Below, in pieces: positions 1 through 7,863 of a stretch of 64,000 bases of DNA. How positions within the stretch are numbered: the first letter of the stretch is position 1; every line of letters begins with the position of its first letter. The notes under the pieces were generated by a model. It ran no database searches. It saw only the letters and a list, made by a program, of their open reading frames with translations, and was not told the origin of the DNA. The DNA comes from CAYMYN01 sp964394665 (GTDB lineage: Bacteria > Planctomycetota > UBA1135 > GCA-002686595), in assembly GCA_964394665.1 (NCBI GenBank), contig CAYMYN010000004.1:186001-250000 (forward strand), in the 5' to 3' direction. The position numbers and the translations under genes were made by a program.

Positions 1-1
1 G

Positions 2-316
2 GCGTCCAAGCTGAAGGTCCACATCGTCCAGGTGCTGAAGGACGAGGGTTTCATCGCGGGCTACGAGGTTCTCGAGGGAGAGCCCCGCAGCACCCTGCGC
101 GTCCGCCTGCGCTACGGCCCCGACGGCGAGCAGGTCATCCGCTCGATCCAGCGCGTGAGCAAGCCGGGTCGCCGCATCTACCGCCGCGCGGACGACATCA
201 AGCCCGCGCTGCGCGGGATGGGCATGTTCGTGATGTCGACCCCCCGGGGCGTGCTCTCCGACCGCCAGGCGCGGGAGGCCCACGTCGGCGGCGAGATCCT
301 CTGCGAGGTGTACTGA
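2..316 (+). CDS. rpsH: 30S ribosomal protein S8, 5'-truncated by window edge
   Basis: The reading frame is open from base 2 to the TGA at 314-316. It gives the C-terminal part of S8, the primary 16S rRNA-binding protein of the platform. Recognisable are the SKLKVHIVQVLKDEGFI segment and the conserved C-terminal loop STPRGVLSDRQA followed by VGGEILCEVY. The start codon lies upstream of the window, so the internal ATG at 32 is not the start. It sits directly before rplF (3-base gap), the standard spc-operon order. Confidence 0.97.
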   Translation, partial: ASKLKVHIVQVLKDEGFIAGYEVLEGEPRSTLRVRLRYGPDGEQVIRSIQRVSKPGRRIYRRADDIKPALRGMGMFVMSTPRGVLSDRQAREAHVGGEILCEVY

Positions 317-319
317 GCC

Positions 320-868
320 ATGTCCCGCATCGGAAGACAACCCGTCGCCATCCCCGCCGGCGTGACCTTGACCGCCCGCGAGCGTCAGGTCCAGGTCAAG
401 GGACCCAAGGGCGAGCTGTCCATGCACCTGCGCCCCGAAATCGACCTCACCGTCGAGGGCCAGGAAGTGTCGGTGCAGCCCAACGGGCGCGGCGGTGCCC
501 GCCAAGCTCGGGCGTACCACGGCCTGACCCGGGCGCTGCTCGCCAACATGGTCGAGGGCGTCAGCAAGGGCTTCGAGAAGAAGCTCGAGATCCAGGGTGT
601 CGGTTGGAACGCCCAGGCCCAGGGCGGCACCAAGCTCCAGCTCAACATCGGCTTCTGCCACCCCGTCCAGATCGCCATGCCCCAGGGCGTGAGCGTCGAG
701 ACCCCCAACAACACCACCGTCATCCTGCGCGGCCCCGACAAGCAGGTGGTGGGCCAGATCGCGGCCGTCATCCGCAAGGTGCGCCCGCCGGAACCGTACA
801 AGGGCAAGGGCATCCGCTACGCCGGCGAGTTCGTGCGGCGCAAGTCCGGGAAGTCCTTCGGGAGCTGA
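320..868 (+). CDS. rplF: 50S ribosomal protein L6
   Basis: This 182-residue protein starts MSRIGRQPVAIPAGV, a typical L6 N-terminus, and contains the C-terminal signature GPDKQVVGQIAAVIR followed by PPEPYKGKGIRYAGE. L6 binds 23S rRNA near the factor-binding site of the large subunit. The length is normal for the family. It lies between rpsH and rplR, with its TGA 2 bases before the rplR ATG, so translation is probably coupled along the operon. Nothing unusual is seen. Confidence 0.98.
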   Translation: MSRIGRQPVAIPAGVTLTARERQVQVKGPKGELSMHLRPEIDLTVEGQEVSVQPNGRGGARQARAYHGLTRALLANMVEGVSKGFEKKLEIQGVGWNAQAQGGTKLQLNIGFCHPVQIAMPQGVSVETPNNTTVILRGPDKQVVGQIAAVIRKVRPPEPYKGKGIRYAGEFVRRKSGKSFGS

Positions 869-870
869 CC

Positions 871-1239
871 ATGAAGCAGATCTTGCTGAAGAACAAGCGC
901 CGGTTCCGCCGTCGCAACAGCTTGCGCCTCCGCCTGCGGCGGGAGAGCACGGCCCCCCGTCTGTCCATCCAGCGCTCCCTGAAGCACTTCTACGGACAGA
1001 TCATCGACGATGGCCAGGGGCACACCCTGGTGCACGTCTCGAGCACGACCCGCGCGCTCCGCGACGAGCTCGCGGGCAAGCCCAAGACCGAACAGGCCCG
1101 AGTGCTGGGGGCGGAGCTCGCCCGCCGCGCCAAGGAGAAGGGCGTTCAGCGCGTCGTGTTCGACCGCGGCCACTCCAAGTACCACGGCCGCGTCAAGGCG
1201 TTCGCCGACGCCGCGCGCGAGGGCGGCCTCCAGTTCTAG
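871..1239 (+). CDS. rplR: 50S ribosomal protein L18
   Basis: The 122-residue protein starts at the ATG immediately after the rplF stop. It has the very basic N-terminus expected of a 5S-rRNA-binding protein, then PRLSIQRSLKHFYGQIIDD and the C-terminal VVFDRGHSKYHGRVKAFADAAREGGL motif (residues about 93-121) that is diagnostic for L18. An upstream in-frame extension exists only because the rplF region happens to be open in this frame. The order rplF-rplR-rpsE is canonical. Confidence 0.97.
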   Translation: MKQILLKNKRRFRRRNSLRLRLRRESTAPRLSIQRSLKHFYGQIIDDGQGHTLVHVSSTTRALRDELAGKPKTEQARVLGAELARRAKEKGVQRVVFDRGHSKYHGRVKAFADAAREGGLQF

Positions 1240-1282
1240 CGTTCCGCTGCTCCCGCCCGCGTCCAACGAGATTCGATTGCCG

Positions 1283-1798
1283 ATGAAGATCAAGAACCAG
1301 AGCCTGGACTCCCTCGAGGTCGAGGAGATCGCAGACGACCTGACCGAGACCCTGGTCAAGGTGAACCGCTCCGCCGCCGTGGTGAAGGGCGGCCGGCGTT
1401 TCTCGTTCTCCGCTCTCTCCGTGGTGGGCAACCGCGGCGGGGTCGTCGGCTACGGCTTCGGGAAGGCCCGCCAGGTCCCCGGCGCCATCGAGAAGGCTGC
1501 CAAGGACGGGCGCAAGCACCTGCAGCGCGTACCGATCGTCGACGAGGGCACCATCCCGCACGAGGTCACGGGGCGCTTCTGCAGCTCCGAGATCCGCATG
1601 CTGCCCGCCTCGGCGGGTACCGGCATCATCGCCTGCTCCTCGGTGCGAGCCGTGTGCGAGATGGCGGGGATCCGCAACATCCTCACCAAGTCCTACGGGT
1701 CCAACAACCCGGTCAACCTGGTCAAGGCGACCCTCGACGCCCTGGCCCAACTGCGTACGCGTGAACAGGTCCGCGAACTGCGCGGCGTCGAAGTCTGA
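1283..1798 (+). CDS. rpsE: 30S ribosomal protein S5
   Basis: This 171-residue S5 starts at the ATG at 1283, after a 43-base spacer. It shows the N-terminal dsRBD-like S5 region (VVKGGRRFSFSALSVVGN, then GYGFGKARQVPGAIEKA) and the C-terminal segment around PASAGTGIIACSSVRAVCEMAGI. S5 helps maintain decoding fidelity and helicase activity of the small subunit. It is followed by rplO after 14 bases. The gene that usually lies between them, rpmD (L30), is absent here. Confidence 0.97.
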   Translation: MKIKNQSLDSLEVEEIADDLTETLVKVNRSAAVVKGGRRFSFSALSVVGNRGGVVGYGFGKARQVPGAIEKAAKDGRKHLQRVPIVDEGTIPHEVTGRFCSSEIRMLPASAGTGIIACSSVRAVCEMAGIRNILTKSYGSNNPVNLVKATLDALAQLRTREQVRELRGVEV

Positions 1799-1812
1799 GC
1801 GGAAGGAACGCC

Positions 1813-2295
1813 ATGGATCTCCAGACCGTCAATCAGAAAGGGCAGAAGCACGAGCGGCCCTTCCGCGTGGGCCGCGGCCCGGGAAGCGGCAACGGCAAGA
1901 CCTCGGGCCGTGGCCACAAGGGCCTCGGCGCCCGCTCGGGCTCGAGCCGCCGTCCCGGCTACGAGGGCGGTCAGATGCCGATCTACCGTCGCGTGCCCAA
2001 GCGTGGCTTCACCAACGCCCGGTTCCGCACCGACTACACGATCGTCAACGTCGAGCTGCTCTCGGCCTTCGAGTCGGGGGCGGTCGTCGACCTGGACGCG
2101 ATCATCGGCAAGGGTCTGTCGAGCAAGCAGACCGACCTCCTGAAGGTGCTCGGCAATGGGGACCTGGGGGTCGCGCTGACCGTGCGCGCCCACAAGTTCA
2201 GCAAGTCGGCCCTGGAGAAGATCCGTGGCGCGGGCGGGAAGGCCGTCCTCATCGACGCCCGAGGCGTCGAGGTCGACGGAGGAGCGCAGGCCTAG
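1813..2295 (+). CDS. rplO: 50S ribosomal protein L15
   Basis: This 160-residue protein has the glycine/arginine-rich N-terminus typical of L15 (GRGPGSGNGKTSGRGHKGLGAR, residues about 20-41), then GGQMPIYRRVPKRGF, and the C-terminal KIRGAGGKAVLI element. L15 is a 23S rRNA-binding late-assembly protein. Its TAG stop (2293-2295) overlaps the GTG start of secY by one base, so the two are likely translationally coupled. Confidence 0.97.
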   Translation: MDLQTVNQKGQKHERPFRVGRGPGSGNGKTSGRGHKGLGARSGSSRRPGYEGGQMPIYRRVPKRGFTNARFRTDYTIVNVELLSAFESGAVVDLDAIIGKGLSSKQTDLLKVLGNGDLGVALTVRAHKFSKSALEKIRGAGGKAVLIDARGVEVDGGAQA

Positions 2296-3638
2296 TGGAT
2301 CGCTCGATCCTCCAGCTCTTCCGCATCCCGGAAACGCGCAAGCGCATCGTCACGACGCTGCTGCTCTTGCTGGCGTACCGGGTCGGCTTCCAGGTCCCGA
2401 TCCCGGGCCTGAGCCCGGATTTCCTGCGGAGCACGGCCGACCAGGGCACCCTGTTCGGTCTGATGAGCGCTTTCAGCGGCGGTGCCCTGGGCCAGACGAC
2501 GATCTTCGCCCTGGGCATCATGCCCTACATCTCGGCCTCGATCATCTTCTCCATGCTCACCAAGGTCTCGCCGACCCTCGAGGCGGTGGCCAAGGAAGGA
2601 GCTTCTGGGCAGAAGAAGATCAACCAGTGGACGCGCCTGTGCGTCGTCCCGATCGCCATCGTGCAGGGCCTGTTCATCTACACCGGGGTGTTCCTGCAGA
2701 ACCCGGAGATGGTCAGCTTCTCGATGCAGGGCTCGCCCATCCTGCTCGGCTTGGTGGTCGTCGCCTCCCTGCTCGCCGGGGCCCTGGTCGTGATGTGGAT
2801 CGGCGAGCTCATCACCGAGCACGGGGTCGGCAACGGTGCCTCGCTGATCATCATGGCCGGCATCATCGCCACGATGCCGATGGCCTTCCAGCGCCTGGCC
2901 GGGACCGAGGAGTTCTGGCAGACCCTGCTCTACATGACCGCCATCTGGTTGGTCGTCGTGTTCTGCGTGGTGTTCATCCACAAGGGCGCGCGCCGGATCC
3001 CGATCCAGTATGCGCGCCTCACCCGCGGCCCGCGGGTCTACGGCGGCCAGCGTCACTTCCTGCCGCTCAAGGTGAACATGGCCGGCGTCATGCCGATCAT
3101 CTTCGCTTCGGTCCTGTTCGTGATCCCGGCCCTGCTGTTCAAGGTCGTCGGGCTGACCTACCTCGAGCAGGTCTTCCAGACCCCGACCGGGTTCGTCCAC
3201 GTCTCGATCTACGTGGTGCTGGTGTTCGCCTTCTGCTTCTTCTGGAACCGCCTGATGTTCCGGCCCGAGGAGATCGCGAACAACCTGCGCGAGCACGGCT
3301 CCTTCATCCCCGGCATCCGCCCGGGCGCGAAGACGGCGGAGTACCTCGACAGCGTGCTGCGCCGCCTGACGCTCGCCGGCGCGGCGTTCCTCGCCCTGGT
3401 TGCGGTGGTTCCCGCGTTCGTGACGCAGGGGACGGCCATGACCATGGACATGCAGTACTTCCTCGGTGGCACCTCGGTGCTGATCGTCGTGGGCGTGGCT
3501 CTCGAGCTCGTCGACAAGCTCAACGCCCAGCTCGTGATGCGCAACTACGAGGGCTTCATGAAGTCGAGCGGCCCGGGCTGGACTCGCAAGGACGCCCAGT
3601 GGGGTCAGACGGCCAAGCAGAAGGAGAAGACCACCTGA
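2295..3638 (+). CDS. secY: Preprotein translocase subunit SecY
   Basis: This 447-residue integral membrane protein is the pore subunit of the SecYEG channel. I chose the GTG at 2295, which overlaps the rplO stop, because the protein then begins DRSILQLFRIPETRKRIVTTLLLLLAYRVG, the standard SecY N-terminus. Family marks include GALGQTTIFALGIMPYISASII (TM2 region), TEHGVGNGASLIIMAGI, the cytosolic loop PIQYARLTRGPRVYGGQRHFLPLKVN, and IRPGAKTAEYLDSVLRRLTLAGA. About ten hydrophobic segments are visible. Its TGA overlaps the adk ATG. Confidence 0.97.
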   Translation: MDRSILQLFRIPETRKRIVTTLLLLLAYRVGFQVPIPGLSPDFLRSTADQGTLFGLMSAFSGGALGQTTIFALGIMPYISASIIFSMLTKVSPTLEAVAKEGASGQKKINQWTRLCVVPIAIVQGLFIYTGVFLQNPEMVSFSMQGSPILLGLVVVASLLAGALVVMWIGELITEHGVGNGASLIIMAGIIATMPMAFQRLAGTEEFWQTLLYMTAIWLVVVFCVVFIHKGARRIPIQYARLTRGPRVYGGQRHFLPLKVNMAGVMPIIFASVLFVIPALLFKVVGLTYLEQVFQTPTGFVHVSIYVVLVFAFCFFWNRLMFRPEEIANNLREHGSFIPGIRPGAKTAEYLDSVLRRLTLAGAAFLALVAVVPAFVTQGTAMTMDMQYFLGGTSVLIVVGVALELVDKLNAQLVMRNYEGFMKSSGPGWTRKDAQWGQTAKQKEKTT

Positions 3639-4288
3639 TGCCGAGTGCCGTGATCCTCCTCGGCCCCCCCGGAGCGGGCAAGGGCACCCAGTCCAGCCGC
3701 CTCTCCCGCGCGCTGGGACTGCCCCATGTCTCGACCGGGGACCTCTTCCGTGAGAACCTCTCCAAGGGCACGCCCCTGGGCCAGAAGGCCCGGGGCTTCA
3801 TGGAAGTGGGTCAGCTGGTCCCGGACGACCTGGTCCTCGAGATGTTGTTCTCGCGGGTCGCGGCGCCGGACTGCCAGGAGGGTTACTTGTTGGATGGTTT
3901 CCCGCGTACCCGGCCGCAGGCCGAGGCCTTCGCCCGACGCCTGCCGGCGAACTGGGACATGAGGGTGCTCCTGCTGCAGGTCGCCGACGAAGTGCTCATC
4001 GAGCGCGCCACCGGGCGTCTCGTGTGCCAACGCTGCGGAAACGTCCACCACCAGACCTTCTCGCCTCCCAAGCAGACGGGCGTCTGCGACGCGTGTGGCG
4101 GGGGACTCGAGCGGCGCGAGGACGACCGCGAGCCGGTCGTGCGCGAACGGCTCGAGGTCTACCGGCGCCAGACCGAGCCGTTGGTCGAGTACTACACCGA
4201 ACAGGGTCTGCTCGCCGCCGTCGACGGCACCCGCGAACCCGATCGGGTCTTCCAAGGCCTGGTCGGCTTGCTGGAGGGCAAGGCCTGA
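3638..4288 (+). CDS. adk: Adenylate kinase with zinc-binding lid
   Basis: This 216-residue enzyme interconverts ATP + AMP and 2 ADP. It shows the P-loop GPPGAGKGT (residues 9-17), the AMP-binding STGDLFR, and LLDGFPRT (residues 84-91). The LID domain carries C130/C133 and C150/C153 (CQRC and CDAC), the four-cysteine zinc site of many bacterial Adks. It overlaps secY upstream and infA downstream by TGATG. The map gene often found between adk and infA is missing. Confidence 0.97.
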   Translation: MPSAVILLGPPGAGKGTQSSRLSRALGLPHVSTGDLFRENLSKGTPLGQKARGFMEVGQLVPDDLVLEMLFSRVAAPDCQEGYLLDGFPRTRPQAEAFARRLPANWDMRVLLLQVADEVLIERATGRLVCQRCGNVHHQTFSPPKQTGVCDACGGGLERREDDREPVVRERLEVYRRQTEPLVEYYTEQGLLAAVDGTREPDRVFQGLVGLLEGKA

Positions 4289-4527
4289 TGGCCAAGGAAG
4301 AGCCGATCACCGTCGAGGCCACCGTGACGGAGTCCCTGCCGAACGCCCGCTTCCGTGCCAAGCTGGAGTCGGGGCACGAGATCCTGGCCCACGTGAGCGG
4401 CAAGATGCGAATGCACTACATCCGGATCCTTCCGGGAGACAAGATCACCGTCGAGATGTCGCCCTACGACCTCACCAAGGGGCGCATCGTCTCGCGCGGC
4501 GATCGCAGACGGAGACAACAACGATGA
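4288..4527 (+). CDS. infA: Translation initiation factor IF-1
   Basis: This 79-residue S1/OB-fold protein has the family core VEATVTESLPNARFRAKLESGHEILAHVSGKMR, with MHYIRILPGDKITVEMSPYDLTKGRIVSR to the end. IF-1 binds the A-site of the 30S subunit during initiation. The ATG overlaps the adk stop and the TGA overlaps the rpmJ ATG. A short basic tail (RRRRQQR) extends a few residues beyond the typical 72-residue form. Confidence 0.97.
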   Translation: MAKEEPITVEATVTESLPNARFRAKLESGHEILAHVSGKMRMHYIRILPGDKITVEMSPYDLTKGRIVSRGDRRRRQQR

Positions 4528-4643
4528 AGGTTCGGAGCAGCGTGCGCCGCATGTGCGGTGCTTGCAAGATGGTCAGAAGGCGGGGAGTGCTGCGCGTGAT
4601 CTGCAGCGCGGACCCGCGTCACAAGCAACGGCAGGGGAAGTGA
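4524..4643 (+). CDS. rpmJ: 50S ribosomal protein L36, zinc-binding form
   Basis: This is a 39-residue protein, MKVRSSVRRMCGACKMVRRR and onward. Zinc ligands are C11, C14, C27 and H33 (C-x2-C-x12-C-x5-H), the classical zinc-ribbon form of L36. The ATG overlaps the infA stop. It is followed by a 98-base spacer with dyad symmetry before rpsM, the largest gap in this part of the operon apart from the rpoA-rplQ region. Confidence 0.97.
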   Translation: MKVRSSVRRMCGACKMVRRRGVLRVICSADPRHKQRQGK

Positions 4644-4717
4644 TCCGGCCGACCGCCCAACGAGAAGCTGCCTGAACCTGGAGAGGGTGGAGTCCACCCT
4701 GCTCGGCTCGGCCGATC
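4642..4717 (+). promoter_or_regulatory. Nested inverted repeats in the rpmJ-rpsM spacer
   Basis: Outer arms GATCCGGCCGA (4642-4652) and TCGGCCGATC (4708-4717) are nearly complementary. They enclose a dyad AGGGTGGA-G-TCCACCCT (4684-4700). The element spans most of the spacer upstream of rpsM. In E. coli the leader at this operon position folds into the S4-controlled structure. Whether this element has the same role is inference; it could also be a weak terminator or processing site. Confidence 0.4.
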
Positions 4718-4741
4718 CCACACAGCCACGGAGACCACAGG

Positions 4742-5125
4742 ATGCCCCGCGTAGTCGGAGTCGATATCCCCAACAACAAGCGCCTCGACATCGCGTTGAC
4801 CTACATCTACGGAGTGGGCGACACGATCTCGCAGAAGGTGTGCGCGGACCTTCGCCTGGACCCCGCCATGAAGGCTCGGGACCTGTCCGAGGAGCAGATC
4901 CAGAACCTCTCGGTCCACCTGGAGCGCGTGTACGTCGTCGAGGGGCAGCTCCGACGCCAGATCGCCTCCGCGATCGGGCGCCTGCGCGAGATCGCTTGCT
5001 ACCGCGGTCTGCGACACCGCCGCGGCCTCCCGGTCCGGGGGCAGAAGACCCGCACGAACGCCCGGACCCGCAAGGGACCGAAGAAGACCGTGGCCGGGAA
5101 GAAGTCGGTCAAGGGCATGAAGTAG
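4742..5125 (+). CDS. rpsM: 30S ribosomal protein S13
   Basis: This 127-residue protein has the S13 helix-two-turn-helix region VDIPNNKRLDIALTYIYGVG near the N-terminus and the conserved C-terminal RGLRHRRGLPVRGQKTRTNARTRKGPKK. It contacts 23S rRNA in bridge B1 at the head of the 30S subunit. GGAG lies about 8-10 bases before the ATG. It heads the alpha-operon segment rpsM-rpsK-rpsD-rpoA-rplQ. Confidence 0.97.
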   Translation: MPRVVGVDIPNNKRLDIALTYIYGVGDTISQKVCADLRLDPAMKARDLSEEQIQNLSVHLERVYVVEGQLRRQIASAIGRLREIACYRGLRHRRGLPVRGQKTRTNARTRKGPKKTVAGKKSVKGMK

Positions 5126-5171
5126 TCCCGCGCGCGGCAGCACCTCGCCGCCGCCAAGACCACCATCGAAC

Positions 5172-5552
5172 ATGGGCAAGTCCACCAAGCGCAAGGCGCG
5201 CAAGAACGTCTCCCGAGGGATCGCGCACGTCCGCGCGACCTTCAACAACACCCTGGTGACCATCACCGACTCCACGGGCGCCACGATCTCGTGGGGCTCG
5301 GCGGGGACGATGGGCTTCAAGGGCACCCGCAAGAGCACTCCCTTCGCCGCCCAACGGGCCTCCGACTCCGCCGCCAACGCGGCGATGCGTCACGGTCTGC
5401 GGGAGGTCGAGGTGCGCGTCAAGGGTGCGGGCTCCGGCCGTGAGTCGGCGGTGCGCGCCCTGTCCAACGCGGGTCTCCGCATCCTGTCCATCGAGGACGT
5501 CACGCCCCTTCCGCACAACGGCTGCCGCGCGAAGAAACGCCGGCGCGTCTGA
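5172..5552 (+). CDS. rpsK: 30S ribosomal protein S11
   Basis: This 126-residue protein matches S11 throughout. It has GIAHVRATFNNTLVTITD near residues 17-34, then SAGTMGFKGTRKSTPFAAQ, and the C-terminal DVTPLPHNGCRAKKRRRV. S11 forms part of the platform and the mRNA exit site. The length and start are standard. It lies 46 bases after rpsM and 24 bases before rpsD. Confidence 0.97.
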   Translation: MGKSTKRKARKNVSRGIAHVRATFNNTLVTITDSTGATISWGSAGTMGFKGTRKSTPFAAQRASDSAANAAMRHGLREVEVRVKGAGSGRESAVRALSNAGLRILSIEDVTPLPHNGCRAKKRRRV

Positions 5553-5576
5553 TCTCCAGAGGAACGAAGGAAATCC

Positions 5577-6203
5577 ATGGCCCGCTATACCGGTAACAAG
5601 TGCAAGCTCTGCCGCCGAGAAGGCATGAAGCTGTTCCTCAAGGGTCAGCGCTGCTTCACGGACAAGTGCGCGATCGCGCGTCGGGACTATCCGCCCGGGG
5701 TGCACGCCCAGAAGCGGACGAAGGTCACCGAGTACGGCGTCCGTCTGCGTGAGAAGCAGAAGCTCAAGCGCATCTACGGCGTCCTGGAAGGGAAGTTCAA
5801 GCTGTACTTCAAGGAGGCCGAGCGCCTCAAGGGCAACACCGGCGAGAACCTGATGATGCTCCTCGAGCGTCGTCTGGACAACGTGGTGCTCGCCTGCGGC
5901 TTCGCGCTGTCGCGCAACCATGCGCGTCAGCTCATCAGCCACGGGCACTTCTGCGTGAACGGCCGCCGGGTGGACGTCCCGTCCATCCAGGTGCGCCCCG
6001 GCGACACCATCGAGCCGGGCAAGAAGGAGAAGACTCGGAAACTCGTCTCCGAGTCGGTCGAGGTCAACAAGTCGCAGCCGGTGCCCTCGTGGATCGAGGT
6101 CGACCGCGACGCGATGAAGGCCCGCGTCGTCGGCATCCCGCGTCGCGAGGACGTCCCGCACCCGATCCAGGAACAACTCATCGTCGAGCTCAGCTCGCGC
6201 TAG
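5577..6203 (+). CDS. rpsD: 30S ribosomal protein S4, zinc-binding (C+) form
   Basis: This 208-residue S4 is a primary 16S rRNA-binding protein and, in many bacteria, the repressor of the alpha operon. The N-terminus has C9-x2-C12 and C26-x4-C31, the zinc-binding C+ form. The S4 RNA-binding domain is visible at LERRLDNVVLACGFALSRNHARQLISHGHFCVNGRRVD. The RBS region reads AGAGGAACGAAGGAA before the ATG. rpoA follows after 13 bases. Confidence 0.97.
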   Translation: MARYTGNKCKLCRREGMKLFLKGQRCFTDKCAIARRDYPPGVHAQKRTKVTEYGVRLREKQKLKRIYGVLEGKFKLYFKEAERLKGNTGENLMMLLERRLDNVVLACGFALSRNHARQLISHGHFCVNGRRVDVPSIQVRPGDTIEPGKKEKTRKLVSESVEVNKSQPVPSWIEVDRDAMKARVVGIPRREDVPHPIQEQLIVELSSR

Positions 6204-6216
6204 TGGAGGTGTTGCG

Positions 6217-7206
6217 ATGAGGATTCGTTGGCGCAATTTCGAGCTGCCTAGCAAGGTCACGCCCGACTCGGAGTCCCTGACCCCGGAGTACGGACGCTTC
6301 GTGATCGAACCCTTCGAACGCGGGTTCGGTCACACCATCGGGAACGGCCTGCGCCGGGTGCTGTTGTCCTCGATCGAGGGGACGGCGGTGACCTCGGTGA
6401 AGATCGCCGGAGCCTCGCACGAGTTCGACTCCCTCGAGGGGGTCTACGAGGACGTCACGGACGTCATCCTCAACCTCAAGAAGCTGCGCATCCAGTACGA
6501 CGGCGACGAGCCGATCGTCTGCCGCATCCACAAGGAGGGCAAGGGTGAGGTCACCGGCGCCGACGTGCAGTGTGGCGGCGGGGCCCAGATCGCGAACAAG
6601 GACCTGCGCGTCGCGCTCCTGACGATGGACCGCGAGTTCGAGGTCGAGATGACCGTCCGCCGCGGCAGGGGCTACGTCCCCAGCGAGGAGAACCGGGACG
6701 AGCACCAGGAGCTGGGGGTCATCCCGATCGACTCGATCTACTCGCCCGTCCACCGGGTGCGCTACTCGGTCGAAGCCACGCGGGTCGGCAAGTTCACGAA
6801 CTACGACCGCCTCGTCCTGGAGATCTGGACCGACGGCACGATCACGCCGGAGTTGGCGCTCACCGAGGCGGCCAAGATCTACCGCAAGCACCTCAACCCC
6901 TTCGTGCTCTTCGACACGAGCCGGGACCAGGCGCCCGTGCCGGAGGATCCGACGGCGTCGGACTTCCAGCAGGACAAGCGCGACTACTCGGAGTTGAGCA
7001 AGATGCTGGACGCCCCGCTGTCCGAGCTCGAGCTCTCCGTGCGCGCCCGCAACTGCCTGGACAGCGCCAACCTCAAGTCCCTGCGCGACCTGGTGCAGCT
7101 CTCCGAGAACGAGGTCATGAACCTCAAGAACCTGGGCCGGACTAGCCTGACCGAGATCAAGAACAAACTGGCCGAGCGCGGGCTCGGGCTGGGCATGTCG
7201 GTCTGA
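6217..7206 (+). CDS. rpoA: DNA-directed RNA polymerase subunit alpha
   Basis: This 329-residue alpha subunit has the N-terminal dimerisation domain (FERGFGHTIGNGLRRVLLSSIEGTAVTSVKI, about residues 33-63) and the C-terminal DNA/activator-binding domain. The latter includes LELSVRARNCLDSANLKSLRDLVQ and NLKNLGRTSLTEIKNKLAERGLGLGM near the end. Length matches the family. The gene is preceded by GTGGAGGTGTTGCG, a strong ribosome-binding site. It precedes rplQ, as in most bacteria. Confidence 0.98.
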   Translation: MRIRWRNFELPSKVTPDSESLTPEYGRFVIEPFERGFGHTIGNGLRRVLLSSIEGTAVTSVKIAGASHEFDSLEGVYEDVTDVILNLKKLRIQYDGDEPIVCRIHKEGKGEVTGADVQCGGGAQIANKDLRVALLTMDREFEVEMTVRRGRGYVPSEENRDEHQELGVIPIDSIYSPVHRVRYSVEATRVGKFTNYDRLVLEIWTDGTITPELALTEAAKIYRKHLNPFVLFDTSRDQAPVPEDPTASDFQQDKRDYSELSKMLDAPLSELELSVRARNCLDSANLKSLRDLVQLSENEVMNLKNLGRTSLTEIKNKLAERGLGLGMSV

Positions 7207-7270
7207 GAGCTCGCCAGCGGGGGACTCCGGTTCCTCGCTGCGATCGCTCAGGCACTGCAAGGATGGAGCC

Positions 7271-7699
7271 ATGCGACACAGAGTTGCCGGAAAGAAGCTG
7301 GGAAGGACCGCCGCGCACCGGCGCGCCATGCACAAGAACATGGCGACTTCCCTGATCGAGCACGAGCGGATCATCACCACCCTGCCGAAGGCCAAGTCCC
7401 TGCGGCCCTACGTGGAGAAGTTGGTCACGCTCTCGAAGGAGTCGACGGTCCACCGGCGGCGTCAGGCCTTCGCGGTCCTGCGCAGCAAGGACGCGGTGAA
7501 CAAGCTGTTCGACACGCTCGGACCGCGCTTCAAGGCGCGCCCGGGTGGGTACACGCGGATCCTGAAGCTCTCCAAGCCGCGCCTCGGCGATGCGGGCGAG
7601 CGCGCGGTGATCGAGTTCGTGGAGCGCAGCGAGGCCACCGGCCACGACCACGCCCACGACCACGAGGGGCACGACCACGCCCACGGCCACAAGCACTGA
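7271..7699 (+). CDS. rplQ: 50S ribosomal protein L17 with histidine-rich C-terminal tail
   Basis: Residues 1-120 are a normal L17 (MRHRVAGKKLGR, HRRAMHKNMATSLIEHERI, TTLPKAKSLRPYVEKLVTL and the IEFVERS end). Residues 121-142 form an extra tail in which nine histidines (125, 127, 129, 131, 134, 136, 138, 140, 142) alternate with Asp, Ala, Gly or Glu, in the style of metal-binding histidine repeats. The tail is in frame with no sign of frameshift. It is the last gene of the operon and ends 52 bases before a perfect hairpin. Confidence 0.96.
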   Translation: MRHRVAGKKLGRTAAHRRAMHKNMATSLIEHERIITTLPKAKSLRPYVEKLVTLSKESTVHRRRQAFAVLRSKDAVNKLFDTLGPRFKARPGGYTRILKLSKPRLGDAGERAVIEFVERSEATGHDHAHDHEGHDHAHGHKH

Positions 7700-7751
7700 T
7701 CCGGGAACGGGCTCCGTCGCCGGGGCCCGCTCCTCTCGAGCGAGATTCCAG

Positions 7752-7806
7752 CGAGCCCCCCGTCCTTCCTCCGCGCCCCACCGGCTCGGGATGGACGGGG
7801 GGCTCG
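7752..7806. terminator. Bidirectional hairpin between rplQ and dnaE
   Basis: A perfect 14-bp inverted repeat, CGAGCCCCCCGTCC (7752-7765) and GGACGGGGGGCTCG (7793-7806), with a 27-base loop and a following ATTTCG. It sits between the convergent ends of the ribosomal operon and dnaE and can serve both strands. There is no long U-tract. Confidence 0.75.
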
Positions 7807-7863
7807 ATTTCGTCCGCGGCTCGCTCGCCATGGGGGAGGCGCGGGCCCTCCCTCGCCCGCGAC

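Noticed and set aside
2225..3637. A 471-codon open frame fused in front of adk
   Set aside because: It is out of frame with secY, which occupies the same DNA with a clear TM pattern; adk starts at 3638.
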